A DNA stretch of 64,000 nucleotides from Dichetophora obliterata (lineage: Eukaryota > Arthropoda > Insecta > Diptera > Sciomyzidae): positions 220,564,899-220,628,898 of the forward strand of contig OY986435.1 of NCBI GenBank assembly GCA_963920525.1, given 5' to 3'. The notes under the pieces are model-generated. The model searched no databases. It had not been told where the DNA came from and saw only the letters and a program-made list of their open reading frames with translations. The position numbers were made by a program, and so were the translations under genes. Position 1 is the first letter of the stretch. Each line of letters opens with the position of its first letter. This document shows, one piece after another, positions 9,885 to 22,900 of the stretch.

Positions 9885-12800
9885 TAAATAGGCGTAGGAA
9901 AAACAGTTCGATACCATTTTCTCCCGTGTTTCTCAACCGATTTGGATAATTTTTCTTTGAAGTGAATAAGAGTAGGGAGAAGGAGTGCACTGAATACTTT
10001 TTCTGACCTGAAATATGAGCGTTCAAAACAGAATTTCTTAAATAAAAGCTAAGCCATAAGAGATGGAAGAAAACGGCGTAATAGGAAATTTTAAACATTG
10101 CTGATATGTACAAAATATTTGCCTGACATTTCTAGCTATCTCTTACAGATACTCTACAGTAAGCATTTTTTTATGTAATATATGCGAATATATATTGGGA
10201 TTGTGAAATTTCTTACAAACAGTAAACTTTGAAAAATTCCCGTTATTTTGACTTTAAAATTATGACGATATCTTGAAAACTGTAGCTTTTCTCAGCACAA
10301 CGTATTTTTGTATGAAAAGTCATTGGTTGGCTTTTATACGGTATACGAAAGCTTTTTTGAAGAAATCAAAATTATTGCGATAACTCGAAAACTGTAGATT
10401 TCCTCAGTACAAAGTATTTTTGTATGTTGGTTAGCACTGAGTGGCAAACTGAAAACAGAAATAGATTCTTTTCTTAACCTTTTTATACGCTTATCTGAGA
10501 ACAAAAGCGATTTCACAGTGCAGGTCAAATGTCACAGTTAAAAGGTTGAATTTCAACCACTGTCGAATTCTAGTTAACATGATTATCTGTTGAAGGTAAT
10601 AAAAAATTTTTTAAATTTTTAACACTTTTTTCAAGAAACTTTAAATCCATTTCAATTAATTTGGAAATACGAATTTAGACCATTTTTATTACTGCATAAG
10701 CAAAAAGTATGCAGCATATTTCTTGCATGTGGTATTAAAAACTTGATGTATTGTATGATTTTTTTATAAAATTCGTCAAAGTTGAAACGTTTTTAACAAA
10801 AATAAGCTCAATAAACCCCCTGAAAAATAAAGTCAAGTAAATACAATTATAACTTCGAGCACAAAGTATATTTCAAGTTTTTGTTTTTTTAACTTTTTTA
10901 TTTCTTAATCGCTATTGAATTTAATATTAAATAAAAAAAATGTTAATAAATAAAAATAGAAAAATCGATAAAATATGACTGTGAATTTTTCAAGGAATGA
11001 AAATTTAAGTAAAATTTAGTACAAGATATCTAGCTAGTTAAGCATTATTTAAGTCGAAGGCTATTACTATCATAAAATATCTTACTTCTACCTTCTGTTT
11101 CTGTAAAAACCTGCTGCATCTAGCTGCTATTAAGAAAACTTACTTAATTTGAAAAAGTCTTAAAAATCAAATTTTGCCCTAAAATGCACTAATTTCCAAG
11201 ACAATTTGTAGGTACTCTTAAATTTAAAGAAAAATAAAATAGAATTCATAATTTAAAACAAGTTGTGACCTTATTTTGTATTAGCAACCATTTTAAAAAA
11301 AAAAATTAATTTCGTTAATTTGGTAATATTGTTTTATAGGGGATATATCTAAAAGTTATACGATTTGAAAGTGAAGTGAAGTTAAATAAACTAAATTTAC
11401 TCTTTAAAAACATAAATAAGCAATTTTATGCAGTGGGCCGATTGCGCTAGTTGGCTGCTATCGAAATGGTAGCGGAATTGAATTTTACTATTATGCAACT
11501 CGCCTCTGTCTTGTTTGTGTTCGAACCCGCTCTAATATGAAACGTAAGGGGCGAATTCGAGCTGACGTCGTTTATGAATACGACTGCCATTTCTTGGCGG
11601 ATTTGAGACAAAGAAAGTACAGAACGCAAAATAGCAAAAAGTCAATTAAATACGAAAAAGTAAGTTAAACTAATAAAATAAAGTGCAATAAGGTTTTTTT
11701 AACAAGTGGTTTACGTTTAACAAACTGTCTTTTATAATTTGCAGAGTTTCATGTTACATTTCCTTAGGATTGACTGGAATTGAAATGCTGGCTCTTATCG
11801 AATTGCATAATAAACGAAAACGAAGCGATGCGAGTATCTAAAAGCGGAATGAAAACGAAGTACATCGAGTTGCGTAATCAGCCTTCGGGTTTTTTTATTA
11901 AAAAAAATATGGTTTGTATGGGAGGTAGGCGATGCAGGTGACCTATAATTCTATTTTTTTTTTGTGCTGTTACTTAATTTAGGCTAAAACTCATTTGTTC
12001 TAAATTTTATGGCCCTATCTTTTATAGTTTCTGAGATAATGCAAAAGTCATCCTAAAATCGAAAAAAGCGGACTGTGCGTCAGTGTCTACATGCGGTTGG
12101 GTCTGTATGCTGTACCTATAAGAAGCTTACTTAAAAACTCCACTGTGTCGGAAGGACTTGATCTACAAACCAGATGGCATTAAATACCCTCCCTTATACA
12201 CATACCATAACCACCACCATGGCTTGCTCCATGGCAAAATTAGGCAAGGTAGTGTTAGGGCGGAGAGCCGGTTACCGAAACTGTCAAAACGAAGTTGACA
12301 TTTCATACAAAATCTGCAACCAATGAGAATGCAATATGAAAGCAAAAATTGGCAAAAATACCAAAATGGCTGAGTTTGACAATTGTCATGTCTAGTTCTA
12401 CTATATCTTGCTCTGTCCGCTCGAAATAGCCTATAGATATGTACTTGAAAAACGCTTTCTTTTACGCAAGTTAGAAACCACGTCTCCGAAAGGCGCAGAA
12501 TATCTGAACCTTAATTTTCAAATAAATATCTGAATTCATCGATATTCTTATTCAGACTTTGCGCTTGCGCATTAATATGATACACTTTTAAGCCAGTACT
12601 TTGTTTGCATAAAATCCGAACTAAGGTAAAGGTAGTGTTCCTGGAACTGCGGTAATTATTATGTAACGAATACATTATTGTATATTACATGTTTCAAAGC
12701 ATAAACTAAAGCAACGCACTTTGAAGGCAGTCCATATGACAAAATTAGATCATTTGTATTTTGTATGGCAGCATTCATTTTAGAAACAGATATATATTAA

Positions 12801-13000
12801 TATTGCATAAACATAGTAACATTAGTCAAAAAGAGAAAACAATTGTTTTCATTGTACGAGTAAATAGAGAAAAATTATTTAAAACAGAAAATAGTGTTTT
12901 CAAAAATCACTTTAAAAACTTTTTATATGGTACTGTGCAAAAACTGTAAAGTGATATACAAATAAGGTCCCAACGAATTTCTATACAAAATGCAACATAG
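9885..13000. other. Long non-coding AT-rich stretch
   Basis: No gene is supported in about 3.1 kb. A local duplication is visible around 10262-10320 and 10376-10430 (shared gaaaactgtag, ctcag, acaa and gtatttttgtatg). Around 11420-11900 there are mixed-composition tracts (cgaattgcataata, cgagttgcgtaatcagcc) that look like remains of a repeat. The tract at about 12170-12420 also has higher GC and a repeat-like look, but no structure could be defined. Confidence 0.5.
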
Positions 13001-13004
13001 CTGT

Positions 13005-13445
13005 TAAATTAAGATTACGATTAGTAATGAATTATTATATTTCAAAAAGAATTGCAATCATAATATATTTCTTAAAGAAAGAAGTTTATGATTACTAATT
13101 AAAAAATAATTACGATTACTTGAAATTACGAAAATAATCAAAGAGAATCCAATGTAATCAAGCAAAAATAATCCGACTTCTTTTAGAAATTATTTAAATA
13201 ATTAAAAAGAATCAAAAATAATTTATTTTAAAATTTCATTTATAATTTCAAGAATTATTTTTTCTTAATTACTTTTAATTATTTTTGCTTATTTTCGAAA
13301 TCTGAAGTAATCTTAATTATTTTTTGATTATTTGTAATCGTTATTATTACAAACAGAAAAGAATCGTTCTTAATTAATTATTTCACCTTTTTTAAAAAAA
13401 ATAATCGAATTACTAATAATTACGATTAGTAATCATTATTTCCTC
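13005..13445. repeat. AT-rich palindrome-rich tract (attacgattagtaat motifs)
   Basis: Attacgattagtaat-type motifs and their inversions recur throughout. The tract begins with attacgattagtaatgaatta and ends with attacgattagtaatcatta, so the outer parts are related repeats. The composition is almost pure A/T with interspersed cg. It is probably a decayed MITE or simple-repeat expansion; no coding potential. Confidence 0.5.
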
Positions 13446-13446
13446 A

Positions 13447-13936
13447 AAAAACAGAACTGAACGTTGATTATTTCCGCAACCATTAATACATATCATTGTA
13501 ACATAATTAATTTTCTTAAACTTCAAATAATCACTTTTTACTAACAAGACAAGCACCTATTTATTATAAAGTTTTAGCGCAACTAAAATAATATATTCGA
13601 GTAAACAGCTGATTGTCATTAGGGCCGTTCACATTTCAAATCGCTCAGCAAATCGTTTGTCAAATACAATAGAACAACGTGAAATTTTCATGGAATTCCC
13701 ACGTTGTTCTATTGGATTTAACAAACGATTTGATGAGCGGTTTGAAATGTGAACACCCCTATTTGACTCAATTTCGCAACTTTTCTTCCCGATTTGTGTT
13801 CTTTTTCATCACGGTCCGAGTTTTTACCGATTTAAATGTACAGAAACATTAGTTCTCACGAAATCGGTAACCAGGGATCGATAACGGCTGACGTCACACA
13901 AATCGGTAACTTGCCGATTTTGTTACAGGAATGAGG
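13447..13936. repeat. Second copy of the 1780-2100 element segment, split by a MITE
   Basis: The flanks (13447-13619 and 13762-13936) match 1775-2092 closely, for example gattatttccgcaaccattaatac and the later gataacggctgacgtcacacaa, each given here only in part as they run on. The copy at 1775-2092 has no 138-bp MITE at the corresponding place (near 1930), whereas this one does (13622-13759). The right edge gttacaggaatgag corresponds to the terminal repeat of the element at 1111-2103. Confidence 0.85.
13622..13759. mobile_element. 138-bp palindromic MITE, copy b
   Basis: Same family and length as copy a, flanked by TA (13620-13621 and 13760-13761). It interrupts the repeat segment that is uninterrupted near 1930. 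Confidence 0.9.
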
Positions 13937-13998
13937 TCCTTTACAAAATTCCAAATACAAAATTCCGCTCATAATTCCTCCACGTCTGGACTGCACTA

Positions 13999-14136
13999 GG
14001 GGTGTTCACATTTCAAACCGCTCATCAAATCGTTTGTCAAATCCAATAGAATAACGTGGGAATTCCATGAAAATTTCACGTTGTTCTATAGTATTTGACA
14101 AACGATTTGATGAGCGGTTTGAAATGTGAACACCCC
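13999..14136. mobile_element. 138-bp palindromic MITE, copy c
   Basis: Same family, flanked by TA (13997-13998 and 14137-14138). The outer bases gcac/gtgc extend the palindrome slightly. Confidence 0.9.
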
Positions 14137-14302
14137 TAGTGCCTATAGACTATAGCTGTGTAAATCCAACGTGCAATATGCTTTCTTACAGGCATATAAA
14201 TTTACTTTCCTAGTTCGTTCAAAAATATTCGGTTTCTAGCTTAACTTTCTATCCAAAATAACCCCTAAGTATTTTTCCCTTTCCACGAAGCTTAGCTGAG
14301 TA

Positions 14303-14440
14303 GGGCTGTTCACATTTCAAATCGCTCATCAAATCGTTTGTCAAATACAATAGAACAACGTGAAATTTTCATGGAATTCCCACGTTGTTCTATTGGATTT
14401 GACAAACGATTTGATGAGCGGTTTGAAATGTGAACACCCC
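14303..14440. mobile_element. 138-bp palindromic MITE, copy d
   Basis: Same family, flanked by TA (14301-14302 and 14441-14442). It pairs with copy c in the larger inverted arrangement of 13622-14782. Confidence 0.9.
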
Positions 14441-14685
14441 TAGTGCCATCCAGACGTGGAGGAATTATGAGCGGAATTTTGTATTTGGAATTTTGTAAAG
14501 GACCAGTAGCTTGTTCCTGTAACAAAATCGGCAAGTTACCGATTTGTGTGACGTCAGCCGTTATCGATCCCTGGTTACCGATTTCGTGAAAACTAATGTT
14601 TCTGTACATTTAAATCGGTAAAAACTCGGACCGTGATGAAAAAGAACACAAATCGGGAAGAAAAGTTGCGAAATTGAGTCAAATA
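14441..14685. repeat. Inverted copy of 13760-13998
   Basis: Reading the minus strand gives the same order of blocks as 13760-13998: ttgcgaaattgagtcaaata, accgatttaaatgtacagaa, taacggctgacgtcacacaa, then the ggaattatgagcggaatttt block and the gtctgga-type block. Together with the flanking MITEs this makes two arms of roughly 500 bp in opposite orientation around a 166-bp spacer (14137-14302). Confidence 0.85.
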
Positions 14686-14782
14686 GGAGTGTTCACATTT
14701 CAAATCGCTCATCAAATCGTTTGTTAAATCCAATAGAACAACGTGGGAATTCCATGAAAATTTCACGTTGTTCTATTGTATT
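14686..14782. mobile_element. 138-bp MITE family, truncated copy e
   Basis: Begins ggagtgttcacatttcaaatc-like after TA (14684-14685), but matches only about 97 bp before losing similarity after ttctattgtatta. The distal arm is missing. Confidence 0.8.
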
Positions 14783-16377
14783 AATCTTGCTATACGGTGT
14801 ATGAGTGTGGTGGATAGCACTAAAAACACATTCTAATTGCAAATTATTAGGGAAAGTTCAAAGAACTGCGGAGCGCTTGATTCACTTCACTTAGCCCTTC
14901 GTAATTTTGCTCAATCACGGATGCTGTAATTCGGTCCCAGGCTGAAAGATTTCGTGTGTAATGTAATGGAAGAAATTACGAAGTTATTCGTACGCGAAAT
15001 TTAGGAATGATAAGGAATGATATCCCTATTAGTCGAAGATCATTCTTCGGAGCAACAGATGGTAAGAGGCATTTAAGCCAATATCGCATATGAACTTGTA
15101 TTATAAGCAAATTTATGTTTTAAAGTAATTAAACACAAGAAAACAAGGGAAAATAAATTTAAAAAACTTAATGTTTTCCCAAAAATCGGCTTAAAAAAAT
15201 CGTTTTTCTGTTATAAAGATGATCCAATTTGGATAATTTTTTGTAAACTTAATAAAATTGCTAACAATCTTGCAGCATTTAAATTTTAGATAATTGCAGC
15301 GATCTAGGCAAAGGCAAAGCTTCTAATTCAAAAGTGAAAAAATTTAGGAAATTCTGAATAAAGTAGGTTAATTTTAAAAAAAATCTGATGTCAAATTATT
15401 GTTAAAAATTTTAGAATATTTTATGGTCAAAAGTTTTTTTGGGACTAAAATTTATATAGGAAACTCGATTTGAAATATTTATTTTATACTTCTTCAAATT
15501 CACGTTTTTAACAGGCGTCCACCCATTTTGAGAATTTTCTGGATTTTTTCGCGTCACGTGCTTATATTGCATCCAGGATTTAGAAACAAGCCTTGTAGGG
15601 AGGTTCTGGAATATGTTTAGAAAATGGGTGGAGCCCAAAACCCATTTATACATGTACCTCTTTATATATTCATGTTTTGAATTTTAAAAAAAATTTTTAA
15701 ATCATTCAGATTATAGGTATGTTTCCAAACTCGATTTTAGTAACTTGCATGCTGCTAAAACTGATGCATGTTGAAAAAAGAAATAAGTCAGTTGATGTCC
15801 ATGCGGGGAACATTTCAATAATAGCGACTACTCTAATTCTTAATTTTTGCGGATTATATAGATTTTTACCCCCTAAATCCAAATCTGATAAATTTCAGGC
15901 CGCTCGCAATTGGTTTATGAGTTAGAGGCCTCCAAAACTGGAAAAAATGGTCTGAAAACCTTGCTGGTTTTATTCATTTTTAAAAAAGAAATATTCGGAA
16001 ATTTTTGTATTCTTATTTGAGAAGAGGAAAACTTTGGGGCTAAATAGTAATTAATGCGGTTTTATTTAAGGCTAAAGGAGACATCATATTATTTAATTTA
16101 CTAAATTACTAATAATATTTGTTGATAAAATATGTTTTAAAATACATAAAAAAATTTAAATTTGAAAATGTTTCGGGCATGATCGAGAAAGATTTTTACC
16201 CCTCTTTGATATAAATATAATTTTTTACGTGTACAAGCGTGTGTCAATCGGTGTAACATGATAACAAAATTGGTACCAAAAATCTCAGAAAATAGAATTA
16301 TATAGGTTACGTTTTCTTTATGTGCATTCTAGACTCCTTTAAGCCTTTGCCTCCCCCTAGAACAAATCCTGCGGACG
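14783..16377. other. Non-coding stretch, one half-MITE
   Basis: No gene is supported. The block at about 14905-14945 (cttcgtaattttgctcaatc followed by acggatgctgtaattcgg) is one arm of the MITE family found complete at 37867-37979 and 50186-50296. The remainder is AT-rich with no recognised content. Confidence 0.5.
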
Positions 16378-16557
16378 CCCTTGATCTTACGGATCTTAAG
16401 GAGGTAGACGTTAAGCGTCTGCTACTTTTTATTATTAGTTCGGGTTGGTTTCATGACAGTGCTTAGGAGAGGAGGAGTAGATCTCCTGTAGTATCACAAC
16501 GGACCAAATATATGGTCTATGTGAGCCGGTCTCGGACCGTCCGCCACCTTAACCTAA
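16378..16557 (+). repeat. SINE 3' region (partial)
   Basis: The block from gtatcacaacggacca to ccgccaccttaacctaacct matches, in order, the 3' end of the SINE at 63288-63687 (acaacggacca..., then gccgccatcttaacctaacc). No tRNA-like head is visible upstream, so this is a partial or diverged copy. Confidence 0.6.
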
Positions 16558-16986
16558 CCTATAGGCGAGTAAGTCCAGGTAGGTTTATCAGCTAATACAA
16601 TATAATATAAGAAAGAAAAAAACAATCATCTGAATCTTGCTGTATTTTTGCTATAATATTTCAAGTCTTTTTTGTCTTGCATATTTTATTTAGAACTTTT
16701 ACTTGGCTGTCTTTAAATAACAATCATCTTCTTTTTTTTTATAGTACACACATACAAAAAACTATGTTATTGGCAATAATAAATTTCTATTTACTGTAAC
16801 ACTTACGTCGGTTATCAAACTATTACATTTCATTTGATAAAATATCACAACTTAAACGTAAACAATATAAAAGAAATAAGAAACTTTTATGGATCAAATA
16901 CGAGGGTAGATATTTTTACAGAGCTAAATGTTTGCTGAATTGCGCAAGTCAAGATAATAGGGTTTTTATTATCCTTAAAAGCTATA

Positions 16987-19900
16987 TTACGAAGCTTGCA
17001 TTATCTTTATTATATTTTCTTTCAACTTGTCTGGGCTGAAAATACCCTTTTCTGTTATAATGCCAGTGATGAGGGTAGCGGGTGTTACATCAAAGGCAGG
17101 ATTCCAGCAGTTGATGCCTTTACAAAAGTGCAAGTTCTTTAATTATATATAGAGCAATCAAAGGTAATAGTTTAATTTACCAGGTGCTGCTATTCTATGT
17201 TCGCCAACGTGCGTCATTTCACGATCAGGCCGTTCTTCTATAATTATGTGATCTCCGCTTGGAATTTGCAAGTCAATAGAAGTTAGTGGCGCTGCTACAT
17301 AGAAAGGCACATCATGATGCTTGGCCACAACAGCAATTTGGTAAGTTCCAATTTTATTTGCCGTATCGCCGTTAGCTGCAACCTAGTATGAACAGTAAAA
17401 AATAAATTTATTTAAATAAAATAGAATATGTGTGTGTGTCGTAGACACGCAAGCATCACTTACGCGATCAGCTCCAACGACAACGGCAGCAATATTTTTG
17501 GCACGCAATAATGCCGCCACCATGCTGTCCAAAACTAAAGTGGCCGGAAGTTTATCGTGAACTAATTCATAGGCGGTAAGGCGCGCACCCTGATTGTATG
17601 GACGTGTTTCAGTGCAATAGACGTGTTCTATAAATTAAGCAAAACACTGATTATTTGATTTAATGTCATAAGAATTTGTAGCTTTTTTTCGTTGAGAGTA
17701 CCTAACTTTTTAAGCTCTTGCAACTTGCGCACAACACCTAGCGCTGTGCCATAGCCAGCTGTGGCCAGTGAGCCTGTGTTGCAATGCGTCAGCACACGCA
17801 CGGCATTCTCCTTGCCCGAATGTTCCAAAATAGCAGCAGCGCCATTAGCACCAATGGCATTATTGTCGTCAATATCCTTCTGCAGCATTGCTTCAGTGGC
17901 CGCAAGGAATCTTATTTTCGAAATTAATCAAATTAATACATTTAAAATTTACAAATTGCTTACTTTTTTTTCATTTCTTCAACCGTAACTGCTTCGTCTT
18001 TGGACAGGTCATTTGCCAGCGTTATTAGCTCGTCGGCTGCGATTTTCATGTTAACCGCTGTTGGTCGCGCTGACACTAAATAGTTTAGTTTGCCTTCAAT
18101 TTCTTGACGCAAGGATTTTTTCGAATCGAATTCCTCTGGATATATTTCCACTGCCAACGATAGGCAGCCGACAATAGCAATTGCTGGAGCACCACGCACC
18201 TTAGTGCAAAAAAAAACCAGATGTCAAATACTTAAAATTAATGTTTAAAGGTTATATGTATGTATTTTTAGATTTTCACAAACACATAATTACACGGTGC
18301 TACAAAAAAAATCGCTATACTTTTAAAGTAACATACGAGTAGTAAAGGTTGTAGATTTGGTCGAGTGTAACATGACACCATATTTGAATTGGTTCATACA
18401 CCCCCAAAGTATATTTTACCATTAAGATACCTATTTTGAGGTACGAGATGCATTACAAAATCAACAACTCACCAATTTTTCGTTTTTGGAAAGGATAAGC
18501 TTTCAAAATATAAACATATCTTTTAATACTGAAATAAGCATTTTTGGGTTATAATCGACCAAACATTACATTTTTTCCTTTTTCCAATTTTTTCAACTTT
18601 GATCATTATTTACTGTCAAAGTTTTGTTAAAAACTACTGCAAACGTAATATTTTTCTGCGATTACACATTATTAGAAATAAAATTAATGTTCATTAATGA
18701 AAATCGGGTTAAAATTGACTGAGTTATCATAGGCCAATGGGTCTTGGAAGCGTTCATGTATGGACTTTGACGGTCCTATTAAATACATTTATGGGATTTC
18801 TTTTAAAATTGGTGTATTTTTTGAATACGAATGACCCTTTTCTTTTATTTCCCTTCTTCGGAAAATACTTTTAAACACTCCAAGATTATTACTTTTACAT
18901 TTACTCATTTTGAACCGGTACCCGATTGATTTGAAGAAATTTTAAATGATACCTATTGAGCCTATACTGATCACGATTAGTGTTAAAAAATTCTAGATGT
19001 CTTGGGCTGCCTATGATGAACTGCGTCGAAAACGACTTGTTGGTCAGTTAGGTGTATATTAGAATGTTTAAGAAAAAGAATACAACTATGATATTTTTTT
19101 AAGGAATTTATAGAAATAATTTCTTTATAGAATAAATTATGATTGCAAAATTGTAATAAGATTAATTATAATAATTTTTGATGATATTGTTCGAAAAATT
19201 TTGGATGAACTCCAATATTGCACTTCTTGCACTTGTACACTGTTGCTAAATGGCGTTTACATCTTCTCCGATGATTTGGTGGTCTCCAAATCGCATGTTC
19301 TCGAACAGCTAAACATGGAAATGATAGAATGAGGAACTGTGTGATATCCAGACAAGACCAGTATTCCAATGAAACGACACAAATGCTGCTTCGTAATGTT
19401 TACAACAATATTTTCGTGTTGATTGTACATTTTGGTACTTTCAACCATTAATTTCTAAACTTCATCTTCAAAATACTGAAAAAATACTTTCAACGGCGTT
19501 TTGCCATCTATAAGTTTTACTATAAATTTCAACTCTGCTACATCAATTGATAGCTCTCGAGCTGCAAAGTCATGTAAATCGGAATCATGTTCGACCTCAA
19601 TTTCACCAGCTATTTCCAAATTCGGTCCAATATCGGTGACAAGGTCTTCATCATCACTATATAAATCCACAGTTACTGGTGGAACATAAACTATTTTGGT
19701 GTTTTCATTCCAATCAGCTTACGCAGGATTATCATCAGTTTCATCATTTTAATTTTTATATAATAGTTCTTCAATTTCTTTTTGTAAAACCAAACGTTTT
19801 CTAGCAATATTTCTAAAAAAAATTACAAATGATAATTGTCTTACTAATTTTTGGATGTTAACAATAAGAATACCTTAATCCACTTCTGCAGATTATTCCG

Positions 19901-22900
19901 CTAGCTAGCTTTCTTTCGATGTGTCGAAAGAAAGATGTTGATGTGTCGAAAACGACAAAGTGGTTCACAATGTGTTAAACTACTCTTTATATGAATAAAG
20001 CCAAAATCTTAGAGTTTCTCGATCGGTTGTTTCATCGTAAAAAGTTTTTCCAACTTCATTCAATACAAGGAAATATTTCTTTGTTTCAGAAGAAATAATT
20101 TCTGTGAAATTGGTCCTAGGCAGAACATTTATTTCAATTTGAAATGATACAGAACAATATACATTTACATATACAGGGTGTCCAGTGCAACGCCGGAAAT
20201 AGGTATTTCATAAGGGCGGGGGTTTACTGAAGTAAAAAAATATTTGTTTTTTTCATTTTCATAGAGATTTCTGAAGTCGAAGTGAAAAGAGTTAATGAAA
20301 TTTTATTTTTTTTAATTCTAAACATACAAAATTGATTCAATAGCTCGGTTTTGAGCAGGACGACAAGTATTTATTTAATTAAAACAACAAAAATAGATCT
20401 TTTAAAAAGATAAACATATTAATACATATGTAGTTGTAGATACGAAGCCAATTGTGTAGAGCGCGAAGCAGATTTGTCGATAACAGTTTCCTGGTTCACA
20501 GAAATATCCTTATGAGTATTTAAAAGCACTAACGCAGTAAGGCGGTGCGTTCCAGTAGCATTTAGAAGCCCATTTTCAAACACTTTAATGTGCTAAAGGA
20601 ACGTTCACTGGAAGTCGTACTATAAGGCAAAGTAGTACAACTTTAATAAAAATCATTTCCAAAATTTTGTAAACTTGTGAAAACATCCATTTCTGACAGC
20701 TACATCCATCCATTTGTCGCCACAAAATAATTTAAGTGTTTCAAGAGCTGTTCTGCAACCCTCATTTCTATTGTTGATCCATTTAGTTTTCTTTAACTCA
20801 AGTTTGGTTACCAACTTTTCTATATCTATTTTATTTGGATACCTTATAAGCAGTTTAAAAAGATTAAATATTTAACTTATTTATTATTGATAGACTTATG
20901 TTTTAAAATTTGCAATTATTTTAAAGTCCTTTGGAAAACGGAGATTCATTTGATTAACAAACTGATATATGAAAGGAATAAAAAGCTTAATTCGATAAAA
21001 ATCCTCTGCTTTATCTGCCGTTACATTGCATCTTGATAAACGAGGCTTACTTACTTTCAATCCAAGTTAATAAAAGCATGTCTCAGTTTTATTAAATATA
21101 TCTTTAACACAGCGTCACCACGGGCAATATGTCCGGCAATGAAATATTGCCAGAATGGGAATTTTCTAAATATTGCCCGTGGAGACGCTGAATTGCCAGC
21201 AAGGAAATATGTCCGGCAACATTGCCAAACGCTTGCAGGGCAATATTGCCTTGCATAGAATATTGCTCTTGCGAGCAATAAAAATGGCGACAAATGAAGA
21301 TTGGTGGAAAAATAAAACTATGCAATAAATAAACTTATATAGAAAACGAGAATGTTTGTGGAAAATGAGTAATAAATTGTATGAATGCATTTTATGCAAC
21401 TTTTAAAGTTTTCTAGATACTTAAATGTTTTAATGCAATAATGTCTCTGATTCAACGCCATTTCATATATTACCCATTGCGGCAATATTTTGCCCCACCA
21501 TCGAAAAATTGCTAGATCAAGCAATATTTCTTTGCTCGCAATATTGCGCGAAACATTGCTCGTGGAGACACAGCGTAAATGCTTCTTTATCGTTCTTCCG
21601 AAATTCTTCCAAAGTTTCGACTACAATAATCAGTCAATTTTTACAACTGTATTGTCAGATTTAATGAAAATTAAAAGGGTTTATGTATTAAATGGATCCA
21701 AATATTCTTGACTTGTAATAGGAATTTGAAGCACTTGACGATAGCCACATACAGCTCAAAAAATCGTGCAACTGACAAAGATACCAATAAAACGCTTTTT
21801 TACGTTCAGTTAATAACTAAATGGACAAGGTAGCAACGCTCATTATCATTTTTATTTCACATTCTGGTTCAGAATTATTTTGTTCTATTTATATGCATAC
21901 GTTCTGCAAGCGTGTTCGTACGTTAGCAACAATACATAGGCAAAGAATAAAGTAAAATATTTATATTGTACTATATGACCTGGCAGACGTTGTTCTGCTC
22001 CTTCCTGCCTTCCATAAATATGGGAGCAGTTTTATATCTCATGTTGTGCCTCATGACTACAATCGGTAAAGTCGTTTAGAAGTTATGCGATCACAAACAG
22101 GAGCACCAACGATTTTATGTATTGGGGGTTGGAATTAATTTTAAAGGTTTTTTTTCGGTTTTTGAGCATTTATTTAGAAACAACGGTACAATGTATATTA
22201 TTCAAAGTATTGTCCATCGTTAGCTACAACATTTCCCCATCTTTCTGGCAGCATATGGATTCCGCGCCGGAAGAACGATTCGTCTTTTGAGGCAATCCAC
22301 GAATCGACCTATTTTTTGGTATCCTCGTAAGAAGTGAAGCGCTGCTCAGCCAAGCCATGCGTCATCGATCTGAATAGGTGGTAGTCGGAAGGGGCTATGT
22401 CTGGGCTATAAGGCGGGTGGGGTAGCACATCCCAATTCAGCGCCTCCAACGTTTCCTTGACGGTTCTTGCAACATGTGGCCGTGCGTTGTCATGTTGAAA
22501 AACCACTTTGTCGTGTCTTTTGGCATATTCCGGCCGTTTAACCTTTAATGCTCGGCTCAATTGCATCAATTGTTGTTGGTAGCGTTCCCCAGTGATGGTT
22601 TCGTTAGGTTTTAGCAGCTCATAGTACACGACACCCTTCTGATCCCACCAAATACACAGCATAAGCTTGGCGCCATGAATATTCGGCTTGGCCCTCGATG
22701 TTGATGCATGGCCGGGTGGTCCCCACGATTTTTTTCGCTTAGGATTATCGTAATGGATCCACTTTTCATCGCCAGTGACAATACGATGCAAAAAACTCTT
22801 CCTTTTATGCCGTTGAAGCAGTTGTTCGCACATGCAAAATCGCCGTTCAACGTCTCTCAGCTTCAACTGGTACGGCACCCAATTTCCTTGCTTTTGAATC

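Noticed and set aside
11440..11560. Possible tRNA-like B box (gttcgaaccc)
   Set aside because: No matching A box at proper spacing and no target duplication or tail; not enough to call a SINE or tRNA.
21104..21399. Overlapping short minus-strand reading frames
   Set aside because: They fall in a non-coding hAT-like MITE full of gcaatatt repeats.
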